Source: Limnoglobus sp043757025 (GTDB taxonomy: Bacteria; Planctomycetota; Planctomycetia; Gemmatales; Gemmataceae). Taken from it: 17,610 nt of DNA. The notes beneath the pieces were generated by a model. The model was given only the letters and a program-made list of their open reading frames with translations, was not told the origin of the DNA and ran no database searches. Numbering within the stretch: position 1 is the stretch's first letter; each line of letters opens with the position of its first letter. This document shows, piece by piece, positions 1 through 6,960 of the stretch. Position numbers and translations under genes: made by a program. The stretch is taken from contig JAYVQG010000330.1 of NCBI GenBank assembly GCA_043757025.1, positions 1 to 17,610 on the forward strand, in the 5' to 3' direction.

Positions 1-1
1 G

Positions 2-22
2 TTTTGCCAACGAATGGCAAAA
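2..22. other. 8-bp perfect stem-loop
   Basis: The arm at 2-9 is exactly complementary to 15-22, with a 5-base loop. The stem has T/A runs at its base, so it could work as a short terminator, but no gene end is visible beside it because the window edge cuts the context. Its role is unknown. Confidence 0.4.
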
Positions 23-78
23 ATATCTGTTGCAATTGTCTATTTTGGCCCATAAATAGATAGCTGACATGACCAACT

Positions 79-280
79 TCAGTAGGCTGAAGGGTTACGT
101 ATAATCCAACGGTTGAACTGAGTCCGCAGATTCATGCGAACGTCGGTGTACCGGCTGAAGATTCTCACCTCACCTTCTTTCGCTTCGTCCCAGACTGCTT
201 CGAATCGCCTTCCGTGCCCCGCACGGCGCGACAAACTGAATCCGCCGTCTGCCATTGGCGTCGTCGATAATTGATGCCAT
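79..280 (-). pseudogene. Remnant of a tyrosine-recombinase (phage-type) integrase, internally deleted and truncated
   Basis: An ATG at 280 starts MASIIDDANGRRRIQF, which resembles the N-terminal arm-binding end of XerC/D-like integrases of planctomycete mobile elements (recalled family knowledge, not searched). After about 27 residues the frame shifts. The next frame carries FEAVWDEAKEG followed by MNLRTQFNRWIIR, which resembles the catalytic half of the same family just before the conserved LFQNLR-type box. The match ends near position 97 and a stop follows at 79-81. Most of the middle and all of the catalytic C-terminus (R-H-R-Y residues) are therefore missing. It lies directly downstream of a primase/helicase remnant, the usual order in such elements. 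It cannot encode an active recombinase. Confidence 0.6.
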
Positions 281-315
281 GATTCGGAAACCTTTCGAGG
301 AAGTCGGTACAGTGT

Positions 316-353
316 GTAAAGAAGCCGCGCCCGCCGTTCGACGGCGGGCGCGG
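316..353 (-). terminator. Intrinsic terminator after the primase/helicase remnant
   Basis: A perfect 13-bp GC-rich stem (325-337 with 341-353) closes on a 3-base loop. On the minus strand it is followed by CTTCTTTAC, a modest T-rich tail. It begins 10 bases after the stop codon of the helicase remnant (363-365) and precedes the integrase start at 280, so it would have separated the two transcripts. Confidence 0.7.
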
Positions 354-362
354 GAAAGGAAA

Positions 363-1008
363 TCATCGAAAGATCGGATCGAGTGATGATAGATCGTACG
401 GCATAGGGCCCGTAACACGCGAGGTCGGTCGGGCCAAAACATCGCCACCATCCCCACCATCACCACCGGTCGCGGTCGGGTCGTTGGTGGGATGGGGGCG
501 ATGGTGGGCATCATCCGTGCCGCGCCGGGAACCGGCAGAGAGTACAACCCAACGGTTTTTGCCCTGCACGGAACTCGCTTTGTCGAGCATCTTCCCGCCG
601 AAGTTGCGCCGGGCGAAGTGGCGGAATCTGTAGCCGAGCATCTTCCCGCAAAGTTTCCCGCAAAGTTCTTCCACGGCCGCCCGCATGTCGGCAACCGGCC
701 CCGAGGGCGAATCGTCATCTTTCAATCGCTTGACGATTTCGGCAGTCGTCTTCCCCCGGCCTTCGGTGTCCATTTCGCACAACCCTGCGATTATTTCTTC
801 CATCGCGTTGGCGTCCCTGTCGGCCATGCTTTGAAGTTGCAACCGGGTTTCGCCGGGGTCTGTCAACCCGGCGAACACGACCGCTTCCCGAACCACGTCG
901 ACCACTGCTCGAATGACCCCCACGGCTTCAACCCGTGCTTCGGTTTGCCCGCGACGATCCACCCGCGTAGGATCGTGAGCGCGGCCGCCAAGAGCGGCGT
1001 AGTGGCGA
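363..1008 (-). pseudogene. C-terminal fragment of a mobile-element DNA primase/helicase, frameshifted
   Basis: Reading leftward from about 1008, the translation LLAAALTILRGWIVAGKP, then KPWGSFEQWS and VVREAVVFAGLTDPGETR, matches the C-terminal part of bifunctional primase/polymerase-helicase proteins of phages and integrative elements, where a PWGSFE.WS..VR..V.W.GL.DP block is typical (recalled family pattern). The block is split between two frames. Up to GSFEQWST it is in the frame of the upstream ORF; from VVREAV onward it is in another, so one base appears to be lost near 897-900. The tail includes a low-complexity GGDGGDGGD run and stops at 363-365. All ATPase and primase motifs are absent, so this is the end of a once much longer gene. 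Confidence 0.6.
444..470. repeat. 9-bp repeat, three copies
   Basis: Three near-identical 9-mers ending in CCACCATC lie in tandem inside the helicase remnant, where they encode a Gly-Gly-Asp run on the minus strand. A related triple repeat occurs at 10791-10817. Confidence 0.6.
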
Positions 1009-1498
1009 AGTTCCGGAATTCAGGGACGGACCAGAAGTCGACGCCTCCGTTGTCGTCGAAATATGACCGATAGTCTATCGACGCATATTCCAGTCCGATG
1101 ATGGCCAATCGATTATAAAGTTCGGAAGCCATTTGAATGACTGCAAAGTGATAGCTCGTGCCATAAATCCACCGACGTTTCTCTCCGCGAGCAGGTCGAA
1201 AGCCCGGCCATCTGACGCGTTCTTTGCGGGCGTACGGGTCGCTTTGGATACAGTCGCCTTCGGCGGGGACGATGGCCTTCCACAGTTTCTCAACGCTCCA
1301 GCGGAACACTTGCGGTTGGCAGCCTTGGGCTCGAATTCCTGGAATGTTGACAATTTCGGCCTGCGCGGACACCCCGATTAATGCATTCCCGCAGGCTACG
1401 GCAATTTCCGTCACCCGTTGTTGGTACCGAAACAGGACTTCGATTTCAGAGGGGACGGACGCAGAATGCGCACTTTCATTCGGACTTGTCTCGGACAT
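863..1498 (-). CDS. Hypothetical protein, chimeric with the helicase fragment at its 3' end
   Basis: The start is placed at ATG 1498 (MSETSPNES) because AAAGG lies 8 bases upstream; an earlier in-frame ATG at 1603 lacks this support. The first roughly 163 residues (to EFRNFATT) match nothing I recognise. They form a soluble, Trp- and Tyr-containing sequence with no obvious signal peptide or membrane segment. The last part is the helicase-derived LLAAALTILRGWIV block and then out-of-frame sequence to the stop at 863. The natural C-terminus of the unknown protein was probably lost at the junction near 1008. Whether the chimera is made or functional cannot be told from sequence. Confidence 0.4.
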   Translation of the reverse strand: MSETSPNESAHSASVPSEIEVLFRYQQRVTEIAVACGNALIGVSAQAEIVNIPGIRAQGCQPQVFRWSVEKLWKAIVPAEGDCIQSDPYARKERVRWPGFRPARGEKRRWIYGTSYHFAVIQMASELYNRLAIIGLEYASIDYRSYFDDNGGVDFWSVPEFRNFATTPLLAAALTILRGWIVAGKPKHGLKPWGSFEQWSTWFGKRSCSPG

Positions 1499-1760
1499 AG
1501 AACACACCTTTGGTATTGTGTTGGCTGGCTTGTGTTTCAATTGGTGTGAAACCACCAAGCACTCTTCGAGTGAGATTTGCGCCATGTAGAGTGTGGCTAG
1601 CACACGCTCTGTGAATATCCTTTTGTAGCAATCCGTTCATCGGGACTTAATAGCGGGCAAAGTGGGGAACTAACAGTGAATGCCGCGTTTGGCAGCGATT
1701 GCCGCGCTCGCTCTTGCGGAAGTGTGCAGTCGCTCATGGTGTGTGCTCGTCAATTTGGGC

Positions 1761-1809
1761 CGGCCGATCGGTGTCGGCGACGAGCACCGCACGCGACACC
1801 GACCGGCCG
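1761..1809. other. Strong imperfect hairpin downstream of hsdS
   Basis: Arms 1761-1776 and 1794-1809 are complementary at 15 of 16 positions, with a 17-base loop. The hairpin lies about 90 bases past the hsdS stop and may stabilise or end the operon transcript, but no T-run follows on the minus strand. The rest of the 1499-1901 interval holds no gene or other structure I can support. Confidence 0.45.
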
Positions 1810-1901
1810 ATTTCATGTTGCCGGGGATCAGCCGACAACAACCCATCACGTATCTTGCGCGATTGCAGCCTGTAACGAAAGTCCGTTGTCGGAAAATCGA
1901 C

Positions 1902-3356
1902 TTACGAAGTCGGCGGGGGCTTCGTCTTGCGGGTGCGGGTTGGCTTGGCGATGGCCGTTGCCGTGCTTCGCAGACGGGCGAGCAAGTCGGCGGCGGGTTC
2001 GTAGGGGCGGTTGTCGCGGCGTGCGAGTGCGGCCTCGGTCGGCACCAGTTCCCCCCGGAACGCCTTCGCCAGCACCGCTTGTGTGAGCGCGTCCACCCGC
2101 TTCCGCGCCGCGCTCACCGCCGCTTCGATGGCGTCCGCACGGGCGAAGAGAGCGGCGACACGGCGAACGATTTCGTGCTGCTCGGCAAGGGGGGGTAGTG
2201 GCAACGGAAGCGCCGAGAGTGATTTTAGGTTGATGCTGGCAAGATTCACTGTCTGGCTTGCGTTGGCGAAGAAATACTCACGAGCAAATCCGGACTTTGT
2301 CACTAGTGTGATGAATTCCGGCAAAGCAGCATCCGCGTTTATTCGGGCACGAAAAATATGGTTTTGATGAATGCAATCGGCTATCTCACCCTGCCATACT
2401 GCGCCGCGACCCAGATGTTCACGGTTCCCGCCTTCGATAAACAAAACGTCGCCCACTCGCAATCCGTACTTTGGGCGGTCCTCGTCCGTCGCCGGAATCG
2501 TTTTAACTTCTAGAAGATTCAAGAACCCATCTTGGACGTTTGCCACTCGGAGATAAGGCAACTCGATTCGGCCTTCCACCGGCAATTTCCGGCCTTTCGT
2601 GACGCCGCCTTTCACGTTCGAGATATCGCTCAGCTTCACCCACTTCCACGAGACTGGTACATCCGGTGCGTCATCCGGGGAAAACGTGATGTCGAGAATC
2701 ACTAATTCATCGGCGTTGGGTCGCCAATCAGCAGTCAGCCGGCCGGAGCAGGCGGCGGCGAGGACGGCTTGGCGGAACCGCTTGAGCGTCGTCGGCACGC
2801 GGTCAAGGCGGGCGCGGGCGGCCGTCACTTTGCCGAGGATGCGTTCCACCGCCGCCACGATCCGCCGTTGCTCGGCTAGCGGGGGAAGAACGATGGGGAC
2901 TTCCCCAAGAACTGCACGGCTGATGCTGGCCTGCGAAACGTGGTTATTGCAGTTGATTTCAAAATAGCTCTCCCGCCACAGTTGGTGTAGGAATCGGGCG
3001 AGGTATTGCGGGGTGATACACTCGCGGACGCGAAGCCGTGTCATGTGGTTCGAGTACGCCCGTTGCTCGTCGAACTCGTAGTGGGCTGTCTTCCCAACCA
3101 GCGCCGGGCTGTTGGTATTATTGAAGAGAACGTCGCCCTTTTGCAACCATCGCTCTTCCTTGTCCACTTCGGACTTGGGCACCAATTTCAAGTCGCCGAG
3201 TGCGATCAACCCATCCTCGCTCACGTTCATCGGGCGAAGGTGCGGAACGCCTTCCTCCCGGCTGTGCGCCCCGCACGCGAAGCCGGTTTGCATGTCGGCC
3301 ACGATGTCGCCGAGCGGAGTCGATTCCCACCCCTCCGGCAGTTCGTCGGCGGTCAT
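1902..3356 (-). CDS. hsdS: Type I restriction-modification specificity subunit HsdS
   Basis: This 484-residue protein is the DNA-recognition subunit of a type I R-M complex and binds HsdM and HsdR. It shows the expected duplicated layout. A first target-recognition domain (about 5-150) ends in LPPLAEQRRIVAAVERI. A helical spacer follows (LDRVPTTLKRFRQAVLAAA). A second target-recognition domain (about 220-370) ends in LPLPPLAEQHEIVRRV, with a second helical region (RVDALTQAVLAKAFRGEL) and a Lys/Pro-rich tail. Two recognition domains imply a bipartite target. The ATG overlaps the stop of the preceding DUF5615 stub as ATGA, and GGAGG lies 10 bases upstream, so translation is probably coupled. 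It is the last gene of the hsd operon. The length is normal and no damage is seen. Confidence 0.93.
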   Translation of the reverse strand: MTADELPEGWESTPLGDIVADMQTGFACGAHSREEGVPHLRPMNVSEDGLIALGDLKLVPKSEVDKEERWLQKGDVLFNNTNSPALVGKTAHYEFDEQRAYSNHMTRLRVRECITPQYLARFLHQLWRESYFEINCNNHVSQASISRAVLGEVPIVLPPLAEQRRIVAAVERILGKVTAARARLDRVPTTLKRFRQAVLAAACSGRLTADWRPNADELVILDITFSPDDAPDVPVSWKWVKLSDISNVKGGVTKGRKLPVEGRIELPYLRVANVQDGFLNLLEVKTIPATDEDRPKYGLRVGDVLFIEGGNREHLGRGAVWQGEIADCIHQNHIFRARINADAALPEFITLVTKSGFAREYFFANASQTVNLASINLKSLSALPLPLPPLAEQHEIVRRVAALFARADAIEAAVSAARKRVDALTQAVLAKAFRGELVPTEAALARRDNRPYEPAADLLARLRSTATAIAKPTRTRKTKPPPTS

Positions 3357-3475
3357 GAGGTGGGTTCCTCCGCATCCGTCACCGCGACGATGGCGAAGCC
3401 CTCCGCCCGGAGGAACGCCACCACGTCGGCGTGGATGTTTTGGTCGGCCAGGAGCGGGAATTGGCGGAGCTTCAC
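3353..3475 (-). CDS. Truncated DUF5615 PIN-like toxin stub
   Basis: A GTG at 3475 opens a 40-residue ORF. Its LLADQNIHADVVAFLRAEGF matches the N-terminal strand-helix of DUF5615 (Mut7-C/PIN-like) proteins, including the first acidic active-site residue in LLADQN. The family is normally about 110-120 residues, so about two thirds is missing, including the other acidic residues. The GTG overlaps the stop of the DUF433 gene (GTGA), and its own stop overlaps the hsdS start (ATGA). The truncation thus falls exactly where hsdS begins. It is probably catalytically dead and may survive as a coupling ORF or as a leftover from an hsdS insertion. Confidence 0.65.
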   Translation of the reverse strand: MKLRQFPLLADQNIHADVVAFLRAEGFAIVAVTDAEEPTS

Positions 3476-3699
3476 GCCACGCCTGCCGTCAGGTAGGTGT
3501 CGTTTTTGAGGGTGCCCGCGGCGAACAGGACCGCTTGCCGCACCTGCGGATCGGTGAGGAACGGGTAGTTGCGGACGATGTCGGCCACCGACCCGCCGGA
3601 CGCCACCAGTTCGAGGATGAACTCGACGCTGATGCGGGTGCCCGCGATGATCGGCTTGCCGCCGAGGATGTCCGGGTCAGAGACGATGGCATCGAACAC
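3472..3699 (-). CDS. DUF433 family antitoxin-like protein
   Basis: This 75-residue protein shows the full DUF433 signature: a DPDILGGKPIIAGTRISVEF block, then helices ending in YPFLTDPQVRQAVLFAA. DUF433 proteins have a helix-turn-helix-like fold and are commonly encoded just before DUF5615 PIN-like partners as presumed antitoxins. The GTG start at 3699 is chosen because GGAGG lies 6 bases upstream; the nearer ATG is out of frame. The stop overlaps the GTG of the DUF5615 stub. The gene sits 130 bases after hsdM, behind a hairpin, so it may have its own promoter; no convincing -35/-10 pair is seen. Confidence 0.8.
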   Translation of the reverse strand: MFDAIVSDPDILGGKPIIAGTRISVEFILELVASGGSVADIVRNYPFLTDPQVRQAVLFAAGTLKNDTYLTAGVA

Positions 3700-3796
3700 G
3701 GCATTCCTCCGGGCGGTGTGATCATCGGACTCGACGCGGACAGTAGCACGGGTATCTTACAGAGTGTACCCCCCTGGAGATAGCATCTCCGGGCCG

Positions 3797-3827
3797 ACGC
3801 CTCGGCTCTGCCGAGGCGTTTCTTTTT
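3797..3827 (+). terminator. Intrinsic terminator between hsdM and the DUF433 gene
   Basis: A perfect 10-bp stem (3797-3806 with 3810-3819) with loop TCT is followed on the plus strand by TTCTTTTT, a textbook terminator for plus-strand transcription. On the minus strand, the direction of the hsd genes, the same hairpin starts 11 bases past the hsdM stop but is followed by GC-rich sequence. It would at most partly attenuate hsdM read-through into the downstream genes. Confidence 0.75.
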
Positions 3828-3829
3828 AC

Positions 3830-5245
3830 CTATCCTACAACTTCCTGTTCCAGCAATTTCAACACTTGCTCGATATCCGCAAACGCGGCCTTCAGGTCGG
3901 CGAGCGCGTCGGCAGCGAGTTCCTCTGGCTCGGGCAGTTCGTCCATGTCGTCGGCGGATTCTTCCTTCAGCCACTTGAACCCATCGAGTTTGAAGTCCTT
4001 CCCCTTCACTTCGGCGATACTGAAACTGTGCCAGCGGTCGTCCGCCGAGTGCGATGGCTTCCGCTTCGACCGGCCGTTTGGGTCGGTGCCGTAGCACGTC
4101 TCGAACGCGGCGAAGTGGGCAGCCGTCAGCGGGCGGTCCTTCTTGGTGATGCCGGGGACGTTGGTGCGGGCGTCGTAAATCCACACGGTTTGCGTCGGTG
4201 CGCCCTTCGTGAAGAAGACGACGTTCGCCTTCACGCCTTGGCTGTACGGGGTGAAGGTGCCGCGCGGCAGGCGCAGCACCGTGTGCAGATTGCAGTCTTC
4301 GGTCAGCACCTTGAACACTTCGCCCGCCTGGTCGGCGAACAGGCAGTTATCCGGCAGCACCACGGCCGCCCGCCCACCGGGTTTCAGGGTCGTGATGAAG
4401 TGCTGAAGGAAGTTCAGTTGCTTGTTGCTGGTACTCACGGTGAAGTCGTCGCGATCCGGGGCAGCGTTCGCGCCCTTCGTGCCGAACGGCGGGTTGGCGA
4501 GGATCACGTCGTACTTCCCGGCCGGCGGGTTGTCGATGGTGTCGGTGAGGTCGATGTGCGGTTCGACGCCGTGGAGGAACAGATTCATCAGCGCCATGCG
4601 GCGCGGGCGTGCGACCAGTTCCGAGCCGAAGTAGGTCTTGCGGGCGACGCGCTTAGCGAGTTCGCGGTCGAGGGCACCGCCCTTCGTCGCCTTGACGAAC
4701 CACTCGTAGGCGGCAACAAGAAACCCGCCCGTGCCACATGCGGGGTCAGCAATCGTGAACTGCGGGTGGGCGCGGGGGTCGGGCTTCAGGCAGCGGACGA
4801 TGGACTGGATCAGCACTCGCGGGGTGAAGTATTGCCCCGCGCCCTTCTTCCCTTCGCTGGCGGCCTTTTCGAGAAGTCCCTCATACGCTTCGGCCTTCAC
4901 GTCCACGCCGAGGGAGGTCCACTCGGTTTCGTCGATGAGGGTGACGAGCTTCTTCAGGCTAACGGGGTTGGCGAACCGCGACTGCGCCCCGGAGTAAATC
5001 TCACCAAGGATGCCGGGTTGCTTGCCGAGCGTTCGGAGGACTTCGATGTAATGGTCGGTCAGTTCGGTGCCCGACTGAGCATGAAGCTTCGCCCAATCGC
5101 ACCCGTTGGGCACAGAAATATCCTTCTCGGACGCCATCTTGAGGAACAGCAGGTACGTGATCTGCTCGATGTAGTCGCCATAATCGACGCCATCGTGCCG
5201 GAGCGTGTGGCAGAAGCCCCAAAGTTTTTGAACGACGTCGGTCAT
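3830..5245 (-). CDS. hsdM: Type I restriction-modification DNA methyltransferase subunit HsdM
   Basis: This 471-residue N6-adenine methyltransferase uses S-adenosylmethionine to modify the site chosen by HsdS. The N-terminal HsdM_N region (about 1-125) contains DYIEQITYLLFLKMASE. QYFTP (138-142) opens the catalytic domain. DPACGTGGF (167-175) is SAM-binding motif I, and NPPF (251-254) is the catalytic motif IV of gamma-type adenine methylases. The acidic, Leu-rich C-terminal helix (about 430-470) is typical of the HsdS-contacting end. The ATG at 5245 has AGGGG 5 bases upstream and lies 27 bases after the DUF3037 gene. All key motifs are intact. Confidence 0.95.
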   Translation of the reverse strand: MTDVVQKLWGFCHTLRHDGVDYGDYIEQITYLLFLKMASEKDISVPNGCDWAKLHAQSGTELTDHYIEVLRTLGKQPGILGEIYSGAQSRFANPVSLKKLVTLIDETEWTSLGVDVKAEAYEGLLEKAASEGKKGAGQYFTPRVLIQSIVRCLKPDPRAHPQFTIADPACGTGGFLVAAYEWFVKATKGGALDRELAKRVARKTYFGSELVARPRRMALMNLFLHGVEPHIDLTDTIDNPPAGKYDVILANPPFGTKGANAAPDRDDFTVSTSNKQLNFLQHFITTLKPGGRAAVVLPDNCLFADQAGEVFKVLTEDCNLHTVLRLPRGTFTPYSQGVKANVVFFTKGAPTQTVWIYDARTNVPGITKKDRPLTAAHFAAFETCYGTDPNGRSKRKPSHSADDRWHSFSIAEVKGKDFKLDGFKWLKEESADDMDELPEPEELAADALADLKAAFADIEQVLKLLEQEVVG

Positions 5246-5272
5246 CGATGCCCCTGTATCAACTTGAAAAGA

Positions 5273-6076
5273 TCAATGCGCCTCTCGCTCTACTTCTTCG
5301 GCGAAGGCGACTGCCTGCGAATAACGCACGAAGCGAACTTTAAAATCATCGAGGACTTCCTCAAAGCGGCGCTCGATGTCGTCATTCGTCTTTGCGTCGG
5401 TCGAAAGCACGACGAGTTTCCCTTCGGTATCATCGATCTTATGTTGGTGAATCAGGAATCCGTTGAATCCCAATTTCGGCAGTCGGCTTTCGGGTTTCTC
5501 GCTCGGGGTGAGTGATTGGGGAAGCACATAGTTCACGCGACCATTCTGGTAGGCGAGTGGTACTTCGAGCTTAGAGTGTGATTCGGGGACGATAATCTTT
5601 CCCGGCTTCCAGACTTTCCGGGCGGCCTCCAGTCGACCGAAGATTTCTGCCACCCGTGGGGGAAAAACCGGCCCCCGAGTTTTCGCCGGAAGTTGGTGTT
5701 CCACATCCCCGACCAGATCGAGGTAGAGTTCATCGAGTTTCTGGCCCAGATCGGTCAGTACGACCAGACGGGGGGGCGTGAGTCGAATAGCGTCGGCGCG
5801 TGCGGCAACGAACTTGCAAAAGTCGTCGTCGGTCGAGAACTCTGACTGCGCCACTTGAAGGCGGTGTTCGCACGCTTTCAACGCCAATTCGATCCGTTGA
5901 AGGTCTTGCTTCGTCGGAGTAAAAAATTTTTTGATCCGAGCCAGATTGGGCGACGTTCGCACGACGACTTGGCCGTATTCGGGCAAAAAGATCGCAACGC
6001 CAGCATTCGCACCCTCGGCGCGTCCGCCATCGGGTATGTATTGTAAAACGCTATAGAGCGCTCGCTTGCGAATCAT
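5273..6076 (-). CDS. DUF3037 domain-containing protein, partner of a HipA-like kinase
   Basis: This 267-residue protein starts at ATG 6076, supported by GAGGAG 8 bases upstream; a longer reading from 6118 has no such site. The N-terminus YSVLQYIPDGGRAEGANAGV is the hallmark of DUF3037. The C-terminal half is less familiar and rich in charged residues. It has no signal peptide or membrane segment, so it is presumably cytosolic. DUF3037 genes are often found directly downstream of HipA-family kinase genes, as here with a 54-base gap, but I know of no established biochemical role. Unusually, the pair lies between hsdR and hsdM. It could be a regulator or substrate of the kinase (inference). Confidence 0.8.
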   Translation of the reverse strand: MIRKRALYSVLQYIPDGGRAEGANAGVAIFLPEYGQVVVRTSPNLARIKKFFTPTKQDLQRIELALKACEHRLQVAQSEFSTDDDFCKFVAARADAIRLTPPRLVVLTDLGQKLDELYLDLVGDVEHQLPAKTRGPVFPPRVAEIFGRLEAARKVWKPGKIIVPESHSKLEVPLAYQNGRVNYVLPQSLTPSEKPESRLPKLGFNGFLIHQHKIDDTEGKLVVLSTDAKTNDDIERRFEEVLDDFKVRFVRYSQAVAFAEEVEREAH

Positions 6077-6130
6077 GGCAATCACTCCTCGGAACGAACC
6101 CGCCAATCCCTGCCCCATCCGTTGTCTATC

Positions 6131-6916
6131 TTATCGGCCAAATACGCAGCCCGCCCCAGGATTAGCTCGATCAGGGCATTCCTTGTATCGAGCAAGACAT
6201 CCCCATTCAGGTGGCAACATGTCGACGATTGCCCGAACCTGCTCATCCGTTACAGACTTCAATATGGCACTGCACCACGCCAGTTCTCCCTCGTCGATAA
6301 ATTCCCTGAACTCTGGGAACAATCCGTACACACCTTCATCTTTTATCGACCCTATGTTTGAGAGCTTATGAGATAGGTCGCGACCACAGTCGAAACAATG
6401 GGTATGGTCAATGGCGTATAGGCGGAACCTCTCGGGACGATCCGTATCGGCCAAGAATACGTTAGCATAATTAGGGCGTCTCATCGTCAGGTCAGTTGGG
6501 TGCCGATCGCAGTTTCGTACCCAATTGTCGAACACCACAAGGCGTGTGATGTCCGTCGAGTTTTCCAATCGCATGAGTTCCTCGGTCGAGCGATCCCACG
6601 TATGGCCGGGGACTAAACGGCTCACGAACGCGGGTCCGGGTTCGGTTTTCGCATTGCGAGGGAGTGTGTAGCAGTCAACTTTATCCAGCGAAAAAATCGC
6701 AAATTCCGGTACGGACAGGCCGAAAAGTTTGGCGAGTGAGGTTCCCACCCATTCACTCGCCAGTGCGTGTGGTCCCTCTCGATTGCCCATCGCCTTCAGG
6801 TAGCCGAACGTAGCATTCGTTTTGACTTTGGCAGTGCCCATTGATGTGTCGAACGGCCCATCGACAAGTGATTCAAATTGTGTCGGTTGCCAAGAAATGT
6901 TGGGTTTGCTGGCCAT
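6131..6916 (-). CDS. HipA-like protein kinase (HipA_2 type)
   Basis: This 261-residue protein has a compact HipA/PI3-4-kinase-like fold signature. GYLKAMGNREGPHALASEWV (39-58) supplies the candidate ATP-binding Lys41 and a helix acidic residue. DNWVRNCDRHPTDLTMRR (130-147) is the catalytic loop, with Asp137. LYAIDHTHCF (167-176) is the metal-binding DFG equivalent, with Asp170. It is much shorter than classical HipA (about 440) and no HipB-like DNA-binding antitoxin is encoded next to it. The ATG at 6916 is preferred to the TTG just before it. The gene starts 44 bases after hsdR and precedes the DUF3037 gene. A Ser/Thr kinase activity is inferred from family; the target is unknown. Confidence 0.83.
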   Translation of the reverse strand: MASKPNISWQPTQFESLVDGPFDTSMGTAKVKTNATFGYLKAMGNREGPHALASEWVGTSLAKLFGLSVPEFAIFSLDKVDCYTLPRNAKTEPGPAFVSRLVPGHTWDRSTEELMRLENSTDITRLVVFDNWVRNCDRHPTDLTMRRPNYANVFLADTDRPERFRLYAIDHTHCFDCGRDLSHKLSNIGSIKDEGVYGLFPEFREFIDEGELAWCSAILKSVTDEQVRAIVDMLPPEWGCLARYKECPDRANPGAGCVFGR

Positions 6917-6960
6917 CAAACTAACTCTTCAGAGTGGGTGACACTTGGGATTTTGATCGT

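Noticed and set aside
3764..5515. A 583-codon open frame on the plus strand
   Set aside because: It lies antisense to hsdM and the DUF3037 gene, whose motifs are unmistakable. The frame is kept open by high-GC codon bias and matches no family.
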